Shown here: one piece after another, positions 11,516-23,600 of the stretch
Layout of the letters: each line of letters opens with the position of its first letter
How positions within the stretch are numbered: position 1 is the stretch's first letter
From: Argopecten irradians
Taxonomy: Eukaryota > Mollusca > Bivalvia > Pectinida > Pectinidae
DNA: 64,000 nucleotides
NCBI RefSeq assembly: GCF_041381155.1
Contig: NC_091144.1
Span: 31,614,980-31,678,979, forward strand
Direction: 5' to 3'
Notes under the pieces: generated by a model
Databases searched by the model: none
What the model saw: only the letters and a program-made list of their open reading frames with translations
Told to the model about the DNA's origin: nothing
Translations under genes and position numbers: made by a program

Positions 11516-14500
11516 ATCTACAGTCTTTGTTTTTCACCTTGGTAAATATGTTTACTCTTAAGAGTAAATATAACCATTCAACTGAGATTGAGAAATATAA
11601 ACTGTAACAAAATAATCAAATAGCAAGATCGTTAATGTATGATAGCACATGTAATTAGTACATGTAATTTGTAAACACACATCTATTGGTAAATGTCATA
11701 AATTTGTGTCATTTGCTACAATTTTATCTGATCCTGGTTTCCTGAATGTTTGTTGTTTTAATTTACAATAAATCTACAATACAGTGCAGCTGCAGTGTTG
11801 TACATACAAAATGTGACTTATTTCACAATGTTGAAATAATCTAACATTCACCTATTGGTTGAAGTTAAATTCAATATGAGAATTGTTAAGGACTGCTAAC
11901 AACGATTTACACATAAACGAACGCTATTAAGAAAAATCACGGCCGTATAATGTGCGATAACGCAGGTCGAAAACGAAAATAGGGAGCCTGAAAGGCTTTC
12001 ACGGTCAGACAATATGGCAATAGAAAGATGTATCATCTTCAATCAAACGATGCCTGTTTACTTACCTTAAACGTTTAAATAAAAGTCTGCTTTTCACAAA
12101 TTAAATAGAAAAGAAAATTTATACTGATGAATTATCCCGTGGAAATCACCATAAAACAAACAAACCACACGTTATTTTAGAACTGATTCAACAGGAAGTG
12201 ACAAGTTGCAAATGACAGAAACCGGAAAAAGAATTATATAGTTACCTCCCCTAAAACATTTAAGGTAGCACTACACTAAACTTCTAGACCCGCTAGAATT
12301 TACAAACATTTTGGTTATTCTGGAAACAGTAATGTTGAAATCACAAAAGCAAATGCTTTTGTTTGAAAAGTACATTTTAATCACAATAAAATCAGATATA
12401 TTTTTTTCGCTGCCATATCTTGTTTTTATTCAAAACTACAAGCGGGTAATTTTTTCACAAACAATGGAAATACACTGTATGCCAACAACCAATATATTAA
12501 AAATAGCAACATTATATCCAACCTTTGAAATAACGGTTTTAAAAATCAAGTCCTTGCGTACTTGCGTTTTAGCCAAATTAAATATGCTCACAAAAGGTGT
12601 ATGGCAGGATTTCTTTTTTTTTTTCAACAAAAACTATATAAAATATCTAGATCTATTTGATGTCGCCAAATTATTTTATCTTATCAAGGGTATAAACACC
12701 TTCAAATTTTAATAATTGATTTGCAGGAAAAAATATAACAAATAATAAATTTGCAGCTGCAAATGTCGAAATTTTAAGTTTCTGGTATCAGTGCACCATA
12801 ATGGTTTTAGTTTGCTGACTTTTCAAACAAACAGTTGAATCCTCATACTGTGTACATGTAATTCCATCAAGGTGGAATCTCTCCATTCAGAGGGAGTAAT
12901 TTAACTTAATTTGAACCATATGACCTGATCAAGGATGAGTTGAGTGTACAGCAAGTTGGAACTACCGGTAATATGCCAATCAGAGGGTGTTTACACATCC
13001 ATCGGTTAAAGGTACATCATAGTGGAAGCCCAGCTAGACCATGAGGTCTAAAACTACCAAACACGAATCTAAGTGAAGAGATTCTGAGAGAATGTAAGAC
13101 CCCTACTCCACAAGGCTAAAACCAAGTATTCCCGGCCTGAAAATGGCGTGGGTGAAATATGGCTGCAATATTGTAGATCAAAAGACTTTTTAAAAGGTAA
13201 TGGTGTCGTCTTTAGATCTACAACTGATGCCTATTACTGCTAATGGAGCAAAGTAATTATTATGGAAATCATTACTAAAACGTTTGTATGCATTTTATCG
13301 TACTTGATTTGTATCAATTACCTACCAGACAACAAAACTGAACCATATAAAATTAACTTTTTTTTCTTCATATGTTTATCAATTTAAAGGTCTTTTCGAA
13401 AGAAAACTAAATACGGCAAGTCTACAAATTGTAAACTTGACGTCTTGTGACTCGTACGGTAGATATTGAATGATGGTCGTTACTGTTTGTTTTAGACAAA
13501 AATAGTACTAATATAAAAATGTATGTATACGCATAAAATTATTGAAAACCGACAAAAAAGTATAGAAAATTGTGCCCGAGTGATTTGCTGAGGCAGTGCT
13601 CCACTAAGACACATAGGCGTGCACCATTTCGTACACGGCCGACAGGTGTATAGATATAGGTGAAATATAAAGGAGAGCGATGCGAAGGAGAGAGCTGTAC
13701 TAAGAACGAGCGAGGAGAAAAATTGGCCAGCGTTCAGGACACATAATTTGCTACTGGACTCTCGTAGATGAAATAAAGATCAACTTGAAAAACTGGACTG
13801 TATGACTGGATAGTTTATCATAGATTTGTGAATTAAATTAATCGGCTCACGTCGCGACTTTAAGTGATCTATAACACATACTTAGTTAATGTTCATGGAT
13901 AAATAGTGAAAGAAACACCTTTACTGATCGCCATATTTCATTTCTAGACTCATATAGCTGCAGCACTAGACGGTTTTTAATGGCCCAAACAGCACTGAAT
14001 TTTTCCCGCCAAAAACTAATAAAGCACGTGGTTTATGAAGAACGCCACAGCAAGGATTTATAAGTGATATAAAAAAAACTTGGGTGCATATATCTTATTC
14101 CATTTTATAGTATTATTTATTATGCAAACTGAATTATCAATTTATAAATATTTGTGTTTGAAAACTGAATTATCAATTTATAAATATTTGTGTTTGAAAA
14201 TTGTTACTTTAATCAAAGTAATTTCTTACCCACGAGCATGCCTTATTGGACAGCGGACTTATTGGTTTAATTATAAACAATCATTTGTTTCTGGTTTATT
14301 TAACTGTAAAAGTCTTGCGTCAAAGCCAAAGAAAAAATCGGGTTAAATGTACTTGTACATACATACCCGGTCGACCCGATTTATAACGATAAAGGCAGAA
14401 TCGTTCCGTATTAAGTATAGAGAAGTACCGGGGATTTAAACACGGAAGCTCAAACTAGGAAGTAATATACATACATCCTGTAAGACAGTTTGAATGGTGG

Positions 14501-14530
14501 AAAAGAAGCTCAGCTGACAACGATCTGGCC
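11516..14530. other. Divergent intergenic region, both main promoters expected
   Basis: No supported coding exon. Holds the 5' ends of ykt6 (leftward) and the SAM adaptor (rightward). GGAA-core sites (ACAGGAAGTGAC near 12191, ACCGGAAAAAG near 12220) could be ETS-type sites, but this is weak. Also holds one arm of a dispersed inverted repeat (13140-13645) and a 35-bp tandem duplication at 14122-14192. Confidence 0.5.
13140..13645. repeat. Dispersed repeat, copy 1 (inverted relative to 19440-19945)
   Basis: Contains TGGTGTCGTCTTTAGATCTA, GAGCAAAGTAAT and CCCGAGTGATTTGCTGAGGC, all found in reverse complement at 19440-19945. No ORF of note. Confidence 0.8.
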
Positions 14531-14605
14531 ATGGCAGGGACCCTCCCAGAATATTCGGGCCTTGTCCGATGGACGATCAACGATGTCCAACAATGGCTCT
14601 CCTCG
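14531..14605 (+). CDS. SAM adaptor exon 1, start of SAM domain
   Basis: Encodes MAGTLPEYSGLVRWTINDVQ then QWLSS. W-x3-DV-x2-WL is the classical first-helix signature of SAM domains. The start codon sits in a strong context (GCC ATG G). Phase 0 end, donor GTATTT. Intron 1 is 3.7 kb and holds the 31-bp G-rich array. Confidence 0.8.
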
Positions 14606-17600
14606 GTATTTATTTGTTCAATTATCGTCTGCTAACGTAGGCTTGTAAACCACCTGCCTGCAGTGCTATTCCTTGTTTGTTTATCATCTACGAACTATTG
14701 ATATATGAGGTCAAGATCGGAGTTATTGTGACCCTAGCTTGTGTAGATTAAGAAATTTATCACCCTTTCCTTAGAAATGTTTATATATCACAATGTATTA
14801 CGAAATGCGATAACTGACCCGTCCGCCGAGTCTGGTTTTAGACCTACAGGTAAACGGGGATACACTGCTGCATTGAGGCAACATACACAGGTAACTTCAT
14901 TACAGTAGTGTTAGCATAACATTTAGAAATTTTTTGTGTGTTTATTGTTTTTTATTCATGTTTTCAGAGATGTTTGTCTCATATTTATAAAATAACCGCC
15001 TGTTAGTGTTTTAGACCACTATAACCTAAATATAGGTAACCACCCCCAAAACCCATTTACTTGTACATTTAATAAGTCAGATTTATCTGAATGGGTCATA
15101 TGTAGATATTTGTATACAGGTACCTTGATTCTACCTGATTTTGAGTCTAGTATATTTAGTTTGACCTACATGTATAAAAGTGTATAGTCTGACTGTCTAT
15201 GGTAGGTCTATATATAGATTGGAACTTTATGATATTTATTTATAACAAAAATCTGTAAGAAAAACCCAGACTTTATTGACAACCATTCCAATGTACTTAA
15301 TTGCATCTATAATGGGTTTGGAAAAGGCAAACAACTTCATCGCTAGTATACACAAAATATGTATACAGGTATCCTAAGATACAATTGATAAGTCTGGTAT
15401 TTTCATTTTCAAATATCTGATTTAACAAACTATATTATCCATGTACATGTATCAGGAATGGTGTTGAATGACTTTTCCATTCCTTTTGATATATCAACTT
15501 TGCATGCATCAATCACTGACTGGTGAACACCCAGCTAGTGTTAATCCTCTATATACTCAGGGGTTACTATCAGTAGTTCAGGAGAAAAACACTGACCAAT
15601 CACAGACGTGCAGAGTCTTCTTTTGGAGATTACAGAGAGTGTGACACCCATCTTTAATTTCTCTATGCATTTATTATGAAAAAGAGCAATAAGATTTATT
15701 TGAAAAGCAACAAAGTCAACCACAGTGCACCGTTATTCAACTCTTTTGATGTACATGAAATGATCAAATTATCTAAATCTTCTTTTGCCTCCTGGATAAG
15801 TTTTACTATGAAATATTCTAGGGGTGGATTAAATATCAGTGATAGTAACCCAGCTGGTTACTGCCAGCTGGTAGGCTGGTTAAGTAAGCTCAATCAGTAT
15901 ATTGTCCAGCTGTTGTGCACAGGGATATGGTGTGAATTTCCAATCAACTGTTATATATATATAATAATAAATGTATTATAGATACAATAATACATATAGC
16001 ATTAATTGGAAACTTGTGCCAGGCCCCTGTGCTACAGAAGGTTTGAATCCTGGTCTGTCAAGTTCTTAAATGTGTTAAAATCATAAAATCCATTCAACCT
16101 TGTGTTTTCCTAATGAACTGTTCCAGTACTTAGATGAGTACAAAGTGTTTTCAGGTGTTTTCAGGTGTGAATAAGTAAATTAATCTAAAAAGTCTTTCAT
16201 AATATTATGGTCTGTCATGTCATCATCACACCTTAAAGAGTTCGACTTCATTGGTAACTGAGGATTATATTAGTGGACCGTATCCCAGAAGGGATTGTAC
16301 CATTGATGAAGAGGAAGTATACAATTTATTATGTAGATGACATCTTTGTTCTTGACCTTAAATACATCAACAACTTCCTGGTCAAATATACTCATAGATA
16401 CTTTTATGTCTAGAATATTCATGAGGGACATTAGGTTGAAGAATTAGAACAATTACTGGAATTAATGAATAACAAAAAATTGATTGATGATTCTAAGGTT
16501 GCCAATCTAGGTATGGAGATGCAAAGTAGGAGAAAACTCCCACCAGCATATATATATGGGAGAGGGACAAATCCATGCACCCACAGACATGGGGGAAGGG
16601 GCAAACTCCACCCACAGATATGGAGAGGGAGAACTCCCACCCACAGATAGTGGGAGAGGGAGAACCCCCACCCATATATATTGGGGAGAGGGAGAACTCC
16701 CACCCACAAATATGGAGAGGGAGAACCGCCACCCACAGATATGGGGCAGAAGGAGAATCCCCATCCACAGAGATGGGGGAGAGAAACAAGTGCCACCCAC
16801 AGATATGGGGGGGTGGAAACACCCACCACAGATATGAGGGAGGGGATGAACTCCCACCACAGATATAGGGGAGGGTGAGAACTCCCACCACAGATATGGG
16901 GAGGGGGACAACACCCACCACAGATATAGGGGAGGGTGAGAACACCCACTACAAATATTGGGGAGGGTGACAACTCGCACCACAGATATGGGGGAGGGTG
17001 AGAACTCGCACCACAGATTTGAGGGAGGGGGTGAACTCCCACCACAGATATAGGGGAGGGGAACACCCACCACAGATATGAGGGAGGGTGAGAACTCCCA
17101 CCACAGATATGAGGGAGGGGGTGAACTCCCACCACAGATATAGGGGAGGGTGAGAACTCCCACCACAGATATGGGGGAGGATGAGAACACCCACCACAGA
17201 TATGGGGGAGGGTGAGAACACCCACCACAGATATGTGAGGGAGGGGGTGAACTCCCACCACAGATATAGGGGAGGGTGAGAACTCCCACCACAGATATGG
17301 GGGAGGATGAGAACACCCACCACAGATATGGGGGAGGATGAGAACACCCACCACAGATATGGGGGAGGGTGAGAACACCCACCACAGATATGGGGGAGGG
17401 TGAGAACACCCACCACAGATATGGGGGAGGGTGAGAACACCCACCACAGATATAGGGTGAGAACACCCACCACAGATATAGGGGAGGGTGAGAACACCCA
17501 CCACAGATATGAGGGAGGGGGAGAACTCCCACCACAGATATAGGGGAGGGTGAGAACTCCCACCACAGATATGGGGGAGGGTGAGAACACCCACCACAGA

Positions 17601-20600
17601 TATGGGGGAGGGTGAGAACACACACCACAGATATAGGGGAGGGTGAGAACTCCCACCACAGATATGGGGGAGGGTGAGAACTCCCACCAACATATATGGG
17701 GGAGGGGGAGAACTCCCACCACAGATATGGGGTAGGGGGAGAACACCCACCAGAAATATGGAGGAGGGGAAGATCTCCCACCAGAAATATGGGGGAGGGG
17801 GAGAGCTCCCACCCACAGATATGGGGAGGGTGAGAACACCCACCACAGATATGGGGGAGGGTGAGAACACCCACCACAGATATAGGGTGAGAACACCCAC
17901 CACAGATATAGGGGAGGGTGAGAACACCCACCACAGATTTGAGGGAGGGGGAGAACTCCCACCACAGATATAGGGGAGGGGGAGGGTGAGAACACCCACC
18001 ACAGATATGGGGGAGGGTGAGAACACACACCACAGATATAGGGGAGGGTGAGAACTCCCACCACAGATGGAGGGTGAGAACTCCCACCAACATATATGGG
18101 GGAGGGGGAGAACTCCCACCACAGATATGGGGTAGGGGGAGAACACCCACCAGAAATATGGAGGAGGGGAAGATCTCCCACCAGAAATATGGGGGAGGGG
18201 GAGAGCTCCCACCCACAGATATGGGGAGGGGAAGAACTACCACCCACAGATATGGGTAAGGGATGCACCCTGTTACATGTAAATTCTAATGAAAGGTATA
18301 AGAATTCAGAATATTAATATCTGTTTAAAACATTTTCTTTCTTTTATGCAGAACGCATTTTCCGAGTTTTGCCGAAGTTTCCGAGAGAATGGAATAGATG
18401 GAGTGAAGTTTGTGGTGTGTATTTTTATTAAATTACCAATAGGGAATCTCATATAATATAATAATGTAAAAGGACCTGGCTGATGTAGATTTTATATAGT
18501 GTTAAATACAGCTCTCTCACGTAACTCTCAGAGAAATGTTTCTTTAACTGGCTCAGTCGATAGACCTTTTGTTTTATCATGCTGGAGACCCAAGTTTGAT
18601 TCCTGGTACGAGTACTCGACAGGAACGATTATTTTTCCCTGTTGTTTTTCTTTTGAACCCATGTTGTATAATCTTTATAATATTTCACATTTTAGGACTT
18701 GGATGAAATAGAGCTGAATCGAATGAGAACACCAATGAATAAAAGAAGGTGAGATGATATTTGAGTCTATTTCAGCTGTCGGGGCTTTACAGCCTGTAAC
18801 ACTGAAATTTATTATAAAACTAAAATAATGGTATGTGTTCATCTGTATGAGAGGGGGTGTCATGTACCATAACTAAGTCACTGTGACCTATATTTTTACC
18901 TTTAACCTCAATTAAAAACAATCTTCCACAAGTCCTCTCTCCATAATTATAAGGCACTAAAACTATAGGTGTTCATCTAGTAGAGGGGAATTCAAACTTA
19001 TGGCTCATACAGTGGGTGAGAGGTTCAAATTTTGACTGGATGTAAGCTTTCCATGTTTCTGTATCATTTTAATCAGAAAATATTTTTCTCTCAACAGCAA
19101 ATTGATGACCATTATAAAAAGTATAAAGAAACCAGACCTTTCTGGGTAAGTGTTTTTCTCTCAAACAAAACATTCAATAAAAGGTTCAGATTTATATTAG
19201 TTTGACCTAATAAACCTTAAGTATCAGTCCACCTTTTATAAAGGAAAATAAAAAGTGATTGCAGCATTCAAGGGAAAAAGTCCATGTCATGTGAAATGAG
19301 ATTAGACACTTAGCTTACTAAATCTCATGACCCTTAGCATGGTATCTCATGAACAAATGTTGATAAAAAAAAATGCAAAAAAAACCCACTTAAATTAATG
19401 TAATTATGGCAGGCTTTCAAGCATATGAATACATAGAACGAATATACCTATTATACCTTTCGGCCGGGTACGAATTGGTCCCTATGTGTTGTAGTGGAGC
19501 ACTGCCTCCGAAAATCACTCGGGCATAGTTATCTATACTTTTTTGTAGGTTTCCAATTATTTTATGGGTATACATGCATTTACATATTATTTTTGTCCAA
19601 AACTAATATAACTACCATTCCTAATATCTACCGTACCGCTCACAGGACGTCAAATTCACAATTTATGGACTTGCCGTATAAATTCCCTTCAGAAAGACCT
19701 TCATATATATTATGTAAAAATAATGTCTCGATGAGAATTTGATATTTCATGTGGTTCAATTTTATTGCCTAGTAGGTAAGCGATATCAAACAAGTACGAT
19801 AAAAATGCAAACAAACGTTTTATAATGGTTTGCATAATCATTACTTTGCTCCATTTGCAGTAATAGGCACCAATTGTAGCTCTAAAGACGACACCATTTT
19901 CTGTCAAAAAGTCTTTTGAGCTACAATATTGCAGCTAATGAATACACTTTTGAATATGAAAATAACCAAACTGATTTTAACAATACTATTGTTATTTTAT
20001 TGATATAGGCCTAGGTAAGTAGTCCAGAGCAATCATAATAAATAATACATGCTTTATATAGCATAACACATGTACATGTATACCCCAGTTTGTACAAAGG
20101 AGAGAAACAAGTTTATATACTTATATAAGTTCACATTATAACTTGAAGACAACTGCAGGTATTATTGATTATATGAAATGCAGAAAATGTTTGCACTATA
20201 CTATCCGCTTTTGACGCAATATGGCTATGTCAGTACAACTACAAGCTTGAAGCTTCGTCATTCCCACATTTTAATGCCCCTCTCCCTTCCCACACCTTTC
20301 TTCAGCCCCTCCTCCTCCTGCCCCTCTTCTTCAGCCCCTCCTCCTCCTGCCCCTCTTCTTCAGTCCCTCCTCCTCCTGCCCCTCTTCTTCAGCCCCTCCT
20401 CCTCCTGCCCCTCTTCTTCAGCCCCTCCTCCTCCTGCCCCTCTTCTTCAGCCCCTCCTCCTCCTGCCCCTCTTCTTCAGCTCCTCCTCGTCCTGTTCCTC
20501 TTCTTCAGCCCCTCAACTCCCACCCCCTTCTTTACCTCTCCCCATCCAACCCACTCCTTTCCCACCACTTTCTTTACTCATCCCTATTTCCATCCCCTTC

Positions 20601-23600
20601 CCCCTCCCATCCCAACCCTGTTCTTTCTTGTCCCTTCTTGGTTCCTTCTCTTCACCCTCCGCCCACTTCCCTTCTTCACTACCACCTCCACCCAAACATC
20701 TACCTAATCCCTTCCTTCCCACTTCCCCTTCTAATCGGTTTACTTTACATGTTAGATGAGACCTAGCAGCCTGTGAAATCTATAAGATTTACAGTAATAT
20801 TCAGCATGGCAAATTATATGGTGCATATATACAGTATTAACAATAATATCAAAAGTTAAAAATGTAATGTTTATATGATGTAATTACAATAAAGATAATT
20901 TTCATTGGTGCCAATTGCTTTATGTTTATAAATATTATACAGTAATGCAGCTTAATTTATTTATAAAGCACCTGTTACTCTGTCCATGGGTAGCAATACT
21001 AATTTTGATATATAACTGTTTATGTCGACATAAATGTGATTTTTTTCACAGAATCCAATTTATATGTACAATAGGAGTGATTTTCTTATGTATTTTTACT
21101 TTAAATTTATACACTATAGTTCTGTCCAAATCAAAATGCGAACATTCATATTATTTATCATTTCATAAAGGTCAAGGTCACTGTTTTAAATACAAAGCTA
21201 GAGAAGTTTTTCCTGTTGTTGATAACCTAAGTAATGTTTGTCTTGTTGCTATTTTAAGTATAACTTTCCTGATTAAGAAGGGATTAATTTTAGCAGTAAA
21301 GAGGAAGTCTCCAGTTATACACAAATTTAATTCAAATTCCCCACAAATTACAAATTGTGGTGTTTAAAAATGACTTAACCTTTAGGTCCTGTATTTTTCT
21401 GGCTATCAGCTTTGTCTAATTGACTTAAATTAACTAATTAAGTTTATAAAAGTCTACTACTGCTTAGTGCTCAATGTTTAAGGAGTGGGACGACTGGTTC
21501 ACCTATTGTCAGTATAATGTGACCAGCTCTGGTATGTTGTGTGGTGTCTTCGGCGGCACGCTTCAGTGATATAGCACTACAAAAAGAACAACAGTTCCAC
21601 TATAACAGAAAACACAACTCGAATATACTGCAGTCTCCTACAACACACACTCACACACAACCACATACATGGGAGGCTGTCCTTACATGACCCTGGTTGT
21701 TAATAGGACGTTAATTAATCAAACAAACAAACAAATATTGTGGTATTAGGGAATTATATTGAATAGAATGAAATAGACTTGATTGACCACTAAACACACC
21801 AGGTGGTATACAAATGTACTCCAGAACTACATCACACAGATATCACTATGTAATCAGAGCATAACACATTAAAGATGGAAGGGGTAGGAGTGGGGGTAAG
21901 TGTAACAGTTTGGGCTACAACTTCTTTTGCTCATTTTTGCAATTTCTATTGTCTGGGTTCTGATGTTGGATAATGGTCATAAGAAATGTTAATCATGAAA
22001 TTGATATGGTATTCAGTCAAAAATTGTAGAAATATATACTTTTGAGTTATATCGTTTTATGAAATTGAACAATAATTTGATATAGTTTTGGACAAAAAAG
22101 GGAACCCTGGTGTACACCTTTGGAGGGTAACATTAAATCATCCCTAGCACAGGCCCCTGGGGCCTTTTGAATTTTTCAAAGGTATCTTACAAGTTCTCTG
22201 TTCATAGTACTACAAAATGCACATATAGGTGGCTATTGTAGTAGTAGCCACGAAAGAAAGTTGACTTACACTAGTAGTACATGTACAATACTTTGTGAAG
22301 TCTCTTGCATTCATACCTAATATACTTGACATATTATACAAAGTAAAGTTTAAGATTAGACTTCTATTGATCTGATCATCATACACCCTAAGCATGGCTG
22401 TACATATCATTATACTTACACATGTGATAATGATGCCTGGTTCCTTCCTCTGCTGATGACTTCTCCATATAGCTTTGTGTGATAATACAGATGATAATGC
22501 AGGTTTTTGATCCCCTGATTTCCTTAGGATTTTGTGTGTTTATAAATACCTATGTGCTATAATGGTGGTCTGCCATGGGTTGTCTGTAGGATGTAAACAT
22601 GGGGACAGTATTGAACAGGTAGGTCATAGGATTCTGAGGAATAATATATTATTTAGCTGTCTTGTTAGCAGGTAGATTTTAGGAAAGATAGATGGTTAAG
22701 GTTTTAAGGTTTAAATAGAAAAAATGGCTATTAGAATAAGAGTTAATTTTCTTTTGAAAATTGTTGAAATGTTAATTATTATACCACTCCCCTCCCCCCA
22801 CCTCGAAACAAAGTAACAGGGTAAATAGGGGGGGGGGGGGAGGTAACAGTCTATCTGCCTCATTTTTCAAAATGATAAAACAGCTGCTCCTTCTAAACTA
22901 CAATTTACTATAATTATATATAGCATATGTGGCATTCTCTACTTTAGATCTGATAGGATGAAACGTCGCATCAGACATAAGTCAGTCAGAGTTGCAGATT
23001 TTGTTTCCCAAAAATCGTTAAAAATCTCTGGGTTTGTGTCGGAGTCTGTTACAAGGTAGTTTTAATATTTCATTTCCCTGTTATTCGATGGATTGGGTTT
23101 TTCGTTGTTTTTGGAGTTTAACATTTATTCATTGGAGGTTTCAGGTAAAGGTTTTGAGTTATGGAGTTATACGCTGTTGCATGGCATGCATTGTGATGGT
23201 TAGATTTTACTTCTTTATCAAGTTTGTTTAAGGTTTTTAGGTCATCTGACCCGAAGGGTCAGGATGACCTATAGTCATCATGTTTCGTCCGTCGTCGTGC
23301 GCCGTCCGCCGTGCGCCGTGCGCCGTCCGCCGTGCGCCGTCCGCCGTGCGTTAACTTTTCACATTTTGAACTTCTTCTCAAGTTTGACCAGTGGGATTGA
23401 GCTGAAACTTACCTGAAATGATCCTGAGATGGTCCCGACAAAGTGTTGTTATTTTTCGGGTCGATCCGAAATCCAAGATGGCCGCCACAGCCGCCATCTT
23501 GAAAACACATTTTAAACTTCTTCTCAAGTTCTACCGGTGCGATTTGGCTGAAACTTGCATGAAATGATCCTGACATGGTCCCGACAAAGTGTTGTTATTT

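Larger units (their letters stand above)
9965..11787. repeat. ykt6 exon 1-2 duplication, distal copy
   Basis: Tandem partner of 7985-9732, same orientation, with complete exon 1 and exon 2 and their splice sites. Ends at ATCTACAATACAGTGCAG, after which sequence becomes unique and leads into the shared promoter region. Confidence 0.92.

Noticed and set aside
16431..18268. Minus-strand open frames up to 593 codons with SPSPISVVGVL-type repeats
   Set aside because: They are translations of the 31-bp minisatellite, open in several frames on both strands, antisense in an intron and with no start context or domain.
20178..20759. 193-codon Ser/Pro-rich open frame on the plus strand
   Set aside because: It is the reading of a polypyrimidine tandem array; composition explains the lack of stops.
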